Source of the DNA: Rhodospirillaceae bacterium
GTDB lineage: Bacteria > Pseudomonadota > Alphaproteobacteria > UBA828
Length of the DNA stretch: 41,785 nucleotides
Direction of reading: 5' to 3'
NCBI GenBank assembly: GCA_002717225.1
Contig: PBDG01000022.1
Coordinates: forward strand, 5,649 to 47,433
Shown: in pieces, positions 28,701 through 35,801 of the stretch
Position numbering within the stretch: position 1 is the first letter of the stretch
How the letters are laid out: every line of letters begins with the position of its first letter
Notes under the pieces: generated by a model
The model's database searches: none
What the model saw: the letters and a program-made list of their open reading frames with translations, nothing else
Told to the model about the DNA's origin: nothing
Translations under genes and position numbers: made by a program

Positions 28701-30277
28701 GCCTGCGTTACGCCACCCCCGGCGTAACCCTGATCTCACCGCCGCCGCATCATGATATCTACTCGATCGAAGACCTCGCGCAACTTATCTACGATCTCAA
28801 GCAAATAAGTCCGCAGGCCCGCGTATCGGTCAAGCTAGTAGCCGAGGCAGGCATCGGCACGATCGCGGCCGGCGTCGCAAAAGCCAAGGCGGATATCATA
28901 TTAATCTCCGGCCATAACGGCGGCACCGGCGCTTCACCACAGTCCAGCTTGAAATATGCCGGCGCACCGTGGGAAATGAGCCTAGCAGAAATAAATCAAG
29001 TGCTAACTCTTAACCGATTGCGCCACACCACGACGCTGCGGGTAGATGGTGGCCTTAAGACCGGGCGTGACGTAGTAATCGCGGCAATGCTTGGCGCCGA
29101 GGAGTTCGGCATTGGCACTGCCTCTCTGGTTGCCATGGGCTGCATCTTGGTGCGGCAATGCCACTCTAACACTTGCCCGGTCGGTATTTGCACCCAGGAT
29201 AGCGCGCTACGCGCGAAATTCGAGGGTACTCCAGAGAAAGTGGTCAATCTGTTCAGCTTCATCGCTGAAGAGGTGCGCGAAATCCTCGCATCACTCGGCG
29301 CCCGCACCCTCGATGAAATAGTTGGACGCAGCGACCTCCTGCGTCAAGTAAGCCGCGGCAGCCGCGACCTCGATGACCTCGATCTCAATCCGATTCTAGT
29401 GCAGGCTGATTCAGGCAGCTTCGCTCGCACCTCAACCCGTGAGGGCCGCAACGAGGTGCCTGAGAGCCTTGATGAGCAAATGATTCGCGACGTGGATGAC
29501 GCACTCGAAATACCTGAAAAAATGCAACTCGCCTATACAGTGCGCAATACGCATCGCACAATCGGTGCCAAGCTCTCCTCCAGCTTGACGCGGCGCTTCG
29601 GCATGACTGGCCTGCCACCGGATTATTTTACCGTGCGCATGCGCGGGGCCGCCGGCCAATCGCTTGGCGCCTTTGCTGTACAAGGGCTAAAGCTCCAAGT
29701 GATAGGCGAGGCCAACGACTATGTCGGCAAAGGCCTCTCCGGCGGTACCATTGTAGTCCGTTTAGCAACCTCGAGCCGGTTGATTTCCAACGAGAACGCG
29801 ATCATAGGCAACACGGTTCTCTATGGTGCAACATCAGGTAAGCTATTCGCCGCTGGCCAGGCCGGTGAACGCTTCTGCGTACGCAATTCCGGTGCGCTCG
29901 CCGTGGTTGAGGGTTGTGGCTCGAATGGCTGCGAATACATGACTGGCGGCGTCGCCGTCATTTTAGGTCCCGTTGGCGACAATTTTGCTGCCGGCATGAC
30001 CGGCGGCATGGCCTTCGTCTACGACACAAATGGCAGTTTAGAACAGCGTGTCAATCCAGACTCCGTGGTGTGGCAGCGTATCCAAAGCCGTCACTGGGAA
30101 AATATCTGCCACGGCCTGGTTCGAGAGCATCAAAAAGAAACACAAACCCGTTTCGTCGAGCGATTACTAGCGGATTGGGATCTCGAGCTAAGCAAGTTCT
30201 GGCAAATTTGTCCTAAAGAAATGATTCCCCGCCTTGAACACCCCCTAAGCGACAGCCAAATCGCCAAGACCGCGTAA
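25733..30277 (+). CDS. gltB: Glutamate synthase large subunit
   Basis: [28 protein letters not shown] (N-terminal Cys amidotransferase); [48 protein letters not shown]. Confidence 0.97.
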   Translation: [1514 protein letters not shown]

Positions 30278-30304
30278 TCAAATTTTACCAACTATGTAAC
30301 ACAC

Positions 30305-30340
30305 CAAATATTTGTATATTAGGCATAAAAACAAATATTT
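30305..30340. repeat. Palindrome CAAATATTTG with a second partial copy (CAAATATTT) upstream of the HD-GAF gene
   Basis: CAAATATTTG at 30305-30314 is a perfect palindrome; CAAATATTT recurs at 30332-30340. Confidence 0.5.
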
Positions 30341-30415
30341 TTAATAAATGCTCACATCTGGTAGAACAATCGCCAGGGCTAATCATATTTTTTGCTTTAG
30401 CTATCCAGGCGAATT

Positions 30416-31756
30416 ATGAGCACAATCTCGATACCTAGTTTTTTGGCCGTACTTAAGTCCAGAAGGGATCAGATATTTCCTGATTCATCCGGCCATTATT
30501 GGCAAGTCATATCCGATACCGCACAAACAGCCTTAAATATTATAAGTTCGTCTGACGCTCTATACCATGACGTTGAACACACATGCTTAGTCACTCTGTG
30601 TGGTCAGGAAATATTTATTGGAAAAAAGATTTTAGATGGAGATTTAACTGAGGAAGATTGGGTTTATTTTACTATTGCACTTCTACTGCATGATATCGGT
30701 TATGTACGTAATATACTTTCCGAAGACTCCGGACTCCTGCAAACAACATCGCTCGATGGGAAAAAACATTCGTTGACATCAGGAGACACCGACGCATCGC
30801 TCACCCCCTTTCATATTGAAAGAGGAAAACTTTTTATAGAAAATAGAAATTGGCCTGATGGCATAAACAAAAACATTATTTCCGAGATGATTGGGTACAC
30901 CGAGTTTCCAATACCTAAATCGAGAGAGCAAAAATCAGATAAATCTACTAAAGCAGAATTATTGGCCACCCTCGTTGGATCAGCCGACTTGATTGGACAA
31001 TTAGCCGATCCATCTTACGATATTAAAATACCACGACTGTATTTCGAATTTTTAGAAACTGGGACCGCTAATAATTTAGGATATCGCTCTGCAGAAGATC
31101 TCAGAAGGTCATACCCATCTTTCTTTTATAACTTCGTAAATCCAAATATCGCATTATCTATCAAATATTTAAATGCCTCACCAGAAGGGCAAAAATGGAC
31201 CTCTCTTTTAAATTACCATGTGTTTTCCCAGGAAAATCGAGCTATTTTAGAGCAGGATGGTGTTAAACTTTTACAAGAGATACACTCCTATTGCGGAGAT
31301 GCAGAGGATTTAGACAAGGTCATAGAATTCACACTAAGCAAAGTATGTTCATACCAATCGTGGCCAATAGGACACGCTTACAAAAGAGTTGATACGGACG
31401 CTGGGCCTATTTTATCAAGCAGCAAAATATGGCACTTATCAGAAAACAATGACTTGTTTGAAAAGTGGAAAAACATATCAGAGGATCACACATTTACATC
31501 TGGAGAGGGATTGCCGGGACGCGTTTTTCAGAAGGGGGAACCAGCTTGGATTACTGATGTAACTAAGGACAAAAACTTTCCAAGATCCGATCTTGCTTCT
31601 GATATCGGTGTAAAAGGAGCATTTGCGTTTCCAGTTTACGGAAAAATTGGGATAGGATTTGTTCTTGAATTCTACAGTCAGGAAGCTGAGGATTTAGATA
31701 GTTCTGTTTTATCATTTATGGAACAAATATCGTATGAAATAACAAATCACGTATAG
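30416..31756 (+). CDS. HD-domain putative phosphohydrolase with C-terminal GAF domain
   Basis: HD motifs: YHDVEHT, LLLHDIGYVRNIL, PFHIERGKLF, GSADLIGQLADPSY. GAF: WPIGHAYKRVD...SSSKIWHL...FTSGEGLPGRVFQKGEPAWITDVTKDKNFPR...AFAFPVYGKIGIGFVLEFYS. Confidence 0.85.
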   Translation: MSTISIPSFLAVLKSRRDQIFPDSSGHYWQVISDTAQTALNIISSSDALYHDVEHTCLVTLCGQEIFIGKKILDGDLTEEDWVYFTIALLLHDIGYVRNILSEDSGLLQTTSLDGKKHSLTSGDTDASLTPFHIERGKLFIENRNWPDGINKNIISEMIGYTEFPIPKSREQKSDKSTKAELLATLVGSADLIGQLADPSYDIKIPRLYFEFLETGTANNLGYRSAEDLRRSYPSFFYNFVNPNIALSIKYLNASPEGQKWTSLLNYHVFSQENRAILEQDGVKLLQEIHSYCGDAEDLDKVIEFTLSKVCSYQSWPIGHAYKRVDTDAGPILSSSKIWHLSENNDLFEKWKNISEDHTFTSGEGLPGRVFQKGEPAWITDVTKDKNFPRSDLASDIGVKGAFAFPVYGKIGIGFVLEFYSQEAEDLDSSVLSFMEQISYEITNHV

Positions 31757-31766
31757 GTTTAAGATA

Positions 31767-32561
31767 ATGATTTTCACCCGAATCACCCTGCAAGAGGTAA
31801 TAAAAGAAGTTGAAAATAACGGGCATTACTTGTTTTTCAATGATCCGGATGAAGAAAAATATTTAAAGGTTTTACTTGCCATGGCATTTGCTACAATGGC
31901 TAAAAGTGATAGCCTATATTTCTCTGCGGAAAACCTAGTTTCAAATGCAAAAGTTGCCCTAGAAGTATGTCGCGCATTATCGGTGCAAGGGGGACCGCCA
32001 GAAAAGCATTTCTATACTTCCAATTTTTTCGCTTCTGTATTGTTTGCAAATGTAGGGGTGATAAGGGGAATATTACGGGAAGATCAAGGAGATGAATATT
32101 TAGTAAATAAAAATACTCTCCAAAAAATATTACCAAATCATACGGATTCGATTTTGTGGAAACATCGTCGTCAGAGAAGCATTATTTATTTAAATAACAA
32201 TAAATTTACAAGTAGGACGTTAGATCTAAACGTTGTATCGTCAGCCATCGAAAACTCTGACTTCAGTCTTGACGTCGACCTAAATTCGTTATCCGAATTT
32301 GATAAATTGATAAGATCCACATTTATCATAGGTTTTTTATCGGGTGTCAATTTTGAAAGAAAATTGGTTCAATATTATCACTCAGCCGATGAAGGGGGTG
32401 CGTTAAGTAACTTAGGGTACAAAAATGTTAAGGAATTTAGGGAGAATTTTAAAGATTTTTTTTGGGGAAAATTATATGGTGAAGCTGCGGAAACACTGGA
32501 ATTACTGAAAACAACTGAAAACGGAAAATATTACGTATCATCTCTTTTTCAGCACGTTTAA
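31767..32561 (+). CDS. Degenerate HD-domain homologue lacking the HD metal-ligand motifs and the GAF domain
   Basis: Aligns with the HD half of the upstream protein: SDALYHDVEHT / SDSLYFSAENL; LLHDIGYVRNILSEDSG / LFANVGVIRGILREDQG; NNLGYRSAEDLRRSYPSFFYNF / SNLGYKNVKEFRENFKDFFWGK; ASPEGQKWTSLLNYHV / TTENGKYYVSSLFQHV. Starts 10 bp after the upstream stop. Confidence 0.8.
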   Translation: MIFTRITLQEVIKEVENNGHYLFFNDPDEEKYLKVLLAMAFATMAKSDSLYFSAENLVSNAKVALEVCRALSVQGGPPEKHFYTSNFFASVLFANVGVIRGILREDQGDEYLVNKNTLQKILPNHTDSILWKHRRQRSIIYLNNNKFTSRTLDLNVVSSAIENSDFSLDVDLNSLSEFDKLIRSTFIIGFLSGVNFERKLVQYYHSADEGGALSNLGYKNVKEFRENFKDFFWGKLYGEAAETLELLKTTENGKYYVSSLFQHV

Positions 32562-32580
32562 TAAACTATCAAATCTAAAA

Positions 32581-32610
32581 GAAATTGAGCCGAATTTATT
32601 TATCAATTTC
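32581..32610. terminator. Possible weak bidirectional hairpin between convergent genes
   Basis: Inverted repeat GAAATTGA (32581-32588) / TCAATTTC (32603-32610), 14-nt loop; overlaps the stop of the minus-strand FAD gene. Confidence 0.3.
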
Positions 32611-33814
32611 GAGAAATGATACTATCTACATTTTTGGGACTCATAAAATCATCGGGTGAACAAGTTAAAGATACTGCGCCAAAAAGTTGTGCGCGCCCTT
32701 GTTCGTCGTCAATAAGGGCTCGGTTTAACTTCTCTTGTCTTTTATTGGGTTTTGCAAAAGAAGCCAGTTGCAAGGTAAAATGGTAATATGGCATGAGCCA
32801 TTTGTCTCGGGCTCGTTCATATTCAGCAAGCTCTGCGTCAAGATTACCTGAACGAATTCCATGGTCGACTGCCAACGCCAGCATATCAGCAGACGCAAAA
32901 GCCGTCGCAATGCCTTGTGCAGTAACCGGATCCTTTTTCATACCCGCGTCCCCCACTAATGCCCAGCCTGGTCCATGGGAACGTCGAACAAAACTTCTAG
33001 TACATCCTGAGTAGAATCTATCAACGCGCTCACCAGATGATACTTTAGCGGCAATATGAGGTGCGGTTTGATTCAACCGCTCGTAAAATGCTGCTTCCTT
33101 GCGACGTCGGGCATCTAAAAACTCGCCATACATTAGATTGCTGGCGATGAGAACGGTGTCATCGCTGGATGGAAAAGCAAAGACACCAGCGTTTTGATGA
33201 ACAGTGATGTAGAGATGCTTGATATCAACGTTTTGCCAATAGCTCCAGATATTGCTCTGGAGCGGTGGCTCGACATGATACTCCTCGGCAGCTGTACATT
33301 TAGCCACCATCGAGCCCGGACCGTCTGCACCAATGACTAGCTTTGTTCGGGCCTGGAATTTACAACCCTCCTTGTCCTTTGCCTCAACGCCAACGACTCG
33401 CCCATCCTCAAACATGAGGCCATTGACGCGGCAATTGAATTGAAGTTCCGCGCCCGCGCGTTCAGCAGCAGCGGCCAGTTCACCATCGAGTATATCTCGC
33501 CTAGGCGCAATGGAATGTGCCACACCAGAAAATGGCGGCGGGGGTCCATGCATTACAGCGCCATGTAGATCCACTGTCCAGTCGGTGAAAGGTGTGCTAC
33601 GCGCTTCTATGGTTTTGAGCAGCCCCCAGTCTTTGAGATACGCAACGCCAAGTGGGTGAATGAGATGGGTCGAATGCATCATGTTCGACGGAACGCCGTC
33701 ACGCTCGAGAAGAAGGACACGATACCCCTTCTGTGCCAGAATCATCGCTGTCGGCGCCCCGGCACAACGTGCACCGACAACGATGATATCGTATTTAGGT
33801 AAATTTGAGCGCAT
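32603..33814 (-). CDS. FAD-dependent oxidoreductase/monooxygenase (PHBH / geranylgeranyl-reductase fold)
   Basis: YDIIVVGARCAGAPTAMILAQKGYRVLLLERD; LVIGADGPGSMVAK; ALVGDAGMKKDPVTAQGI. Confidence 0.88.
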   Translation of the reverse strand: MRSNLPKYDIIVVGARCAGAPTAMILAQKGYRVLLLERDGVPSNMMHSTHLIHPLGVAYLKDWGLLKTIEARSTPFTDWTVDLHGAVMHGPPPPFSGVAHSIAPRRDILDGELAAAAERAGAELQFNCRVNGLMFEDGRVVGVEAKDKEGCKFQARTKLVIGADGPGSMVAKCTAAEEYHVEPPLQSNIWSYWQNVDIKHLYITVHQNAGVFAFPSSDDTVLIASNLMYGEFLDARRRKEAAFYERLNQTAPHIAAKVSSGERVDRFYSGCTRSFVRRSHGPGWALVGDAGMKKDPVTAQGIATAFASADMLALAVDHGIRSGNLDAELAEYERARDKWLMPYYHFTLQLASFAKPNKRQEKLNRALIDDEQGRAQLFGAVSLTCSPDDFMSPKNVDSIISRN

Positions 33815-33825
33815 CCAGATACCGT

Positions 33826-35490
33826 TTATCTACCTACCTCTTTGCTACGCAAAATGAAGCGCTGCACTTTGCCACTGGGCGTCTTGGGTAAGGCATCCAC
33901 GAATTCGATCTCGCGCGGATAGGAGTGACTTGATAAGCGGCGACGTACTAATTGCCTTAGTTCATCGGCTTGCTGGGGTGAGCCGTTATATCCAGCGCGA
34001 AGCACTACGAAGGCCTTGACGATTTCACCACGCTCCTCATCTGGCTTGCCGATGACAGCAGATTCCACAACCGCCGGATGTTCAATCAAACAGCTTTCAA
34101 CATCAAAAGGGCCAATACGGTATCCGGCGGAAAGAATTACATCGTCAGCACGACCCATGAATGTAAAGATGCCATCCAATCCAAGTTCAGCGGTATCACC
34201 AGTCAGAAAATAATCTCCGTGAAGTGGCGATTCCGCACCGCCCTGATATCCCTGAAAATGATAAAGCGGGGAATTCGCTATGTCGATGGCGATCTGTCCG
34301 GAGCCACCGGGCGCAACTTCTTCAAAATTCTCATCGAGTATCACCATGCGAAAACCTGGTACTGCCCTACCCATGGAGCCAAGCCGCATGGCATGGCTCA
34401 ATCCATGATGGTTACAGATTACCATGCCTACTTCTGTCTGACCGTAATGATCGCCAACCCGACATCCGAGATGTTCGCTAATCCAGCTAATTACCTCGGG
34501 GTTGAGCGGTTCGCCGCCACTGCAAGCAACTCTAAGGCGGCAATCACACGCATCCGCCAATTCATCTCCAGCAGCCATCATCATACGATAGGCAGTCGGT
34601 GCTGAGACGAGCGCGGTGATACCGTATTGCTCGAACATTTGATAACAACTCTCCGGGCTGAAAGCACCCTCGTAGAAATGTGTCGTCTGGCCGAGCACTA
34701 ACGGCCCGACCACAGCATAAAAGAGCCCATAGGCCCAGCCCGGATCAGCCATGTTCCAAAACCGGTCGTCGTCACGAAGTCCGATGCCATAGCGCATATA
34801 GACGATAATGTCAGCGAGCGCCCTCACAGGAACCTTTACACCCTTGGCACTACCTACGGTGCCTGAAGTGAACATCATGATGAAGGGGTCCTCGCCTGTA
34901 AGCATGACGGGTCCGAAGTCCGTCGGCTGTTCACTCATCGCTTGAGCAAAATCTATATCACCGACGCGCACATCTTCACCTGCCGAGCGAGTAACCAGCA
35001 TAACGGGTGGCGCATCCGCGATCTCGTCGAGTTTTGGACGATTGATGGCGTCGGTTACAACGAGCTTAGCAGCGCTACGTTCAAGGCGGTATTCAATAGC
35101 TTTGGGACCAAATGCGGTAAAGAGGGGCACATAGACCGCACCAGCGCGCCAAGTGCCAAGAGCGACGATGAAAAGCTCGGGGATGCGAGGTAGCATACAG
35201 GCAACCTGATCGCCCGGCTCTACACCCCGGGCAATCAGGAAATTGGCGAAGCGTGCCACACTCTCCTGCAGTTCATCGAAGTTGAGCGACGTGCTATCGC
35301 CATCATTGCCTTCCCAATTGAGCGCCACACGGTCAAACTCAGCCCAACGGTCGCACGCCTCGTAACAGACATTAATTCCACTCTCGAGATCGCCAGCAAG
35401 GAGGTCAGTAATGTCCGCCGGCTCAAAAGTGGCAACAAAACCTTCATAGTCTGGTGAAAAACTGTCACCCGTTACACTGTTATTCGCCAT
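33826..35490 (-). CDS. AMP-binding acyl-CoA synthetase
   Basis: MMFTSGTVGSAKGVKVP; DHYGQTEVGM; DYFLTGDTAELGLDGIFTFMGRADDVILSAGYRIGPFDVES; LPKTPSGKVQRFILR. Confidence 0.92.
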   Translation of the reverse strand: MANNSVTGDSFSPDYEGFVATFEPADITDLLAGDLESGINVCYEACDRWAEFDRVALNWEGNDGDSTSLNFDELQESVARFANFLIARGVEPGDQVACMLPRIPELFIVALGTWRAGAVYVPLFTAFGPKAIEYRLERSAAKLVVTDAINRPKLDEIADAPPVMLVTRSAGEDVRVGDIDFAQAMSEQPTDFGPVMLTGEDPFIMMFTSGTVGSAKGVKVPVRALADIIVYMRYGIGLRDDDRFWNMADPGWAYGLFYAVVGPLVLGQTTHFYEGAFSPESCYQMFEQYGITALVSAPTAYRMMMAAGDELADACDCRLRVACSGGEPLNPEVISWISEHLGCRVGDHYGQTEVGMVICNHHGLSHAMRLGSMGRAVPGFRMVILDENFEEVAPGGSGQIAIDIANSPLYHFQGYQGGAESPLHGDYFLTGDTAELGLDGIFTFMGRADDVILSAGYRIGPFDVESCLIEHPAVVESAVIGKPDEERGEIVKAFVVLRAGYNGSPQQADELRQLVRRRLSSHSYPREIEFVDALPKTPSGKVQRFILRSKEVGR

Positions 35491-35580
35491 AAACTGGCCT
35501 CCCCACAAACGCCCGCTTACATAGCGGTATTTTACTCCAACTAGCCGCCGGACTCCGCCCAGTATCGGAGCCCAACAATT

Positions 35581-35757
35581 TTACACACCTTGACTTAGCC
35601 AATTCTTAACAGCGCTTACCCCGCCAAAGCGAAGCGCAAGCATCTCATTGGACGTTGTCGCCAGCGGCGGCCTCATTTTCATCTCACACGTAAACGATCG
35701 GAACTTCGCTGCGTCCGAAAAGTGGTTTAGCTTCTTTCGAACTGTTGGCGAGCACAT
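35581..35757 (-). CDS. Candidate 58-aa small protein (below the ORF track cutoff)
   Basis: MCSPTVRKKLNHFSDAAKFRSFTCEMKMRPPLATTSNEMLALRFGGVSAVKNWLSQGV*. ATG at 35757 preceded by GGAGG with 7-nt spacing (GGAGGtaaaaaaATG). Confidence 0.4.
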   Translation of the reverse strand: MCSPTVRKKLNHFSDAAKFRSFTCEMKMRPPLATTSNEMLALRFGGVSAVKNWLSQGV

Positions 35758-35801
35758 TTTTTTACCTCCGCCCGCAATTCAAATAGATATGCTCATCACA
35801 C

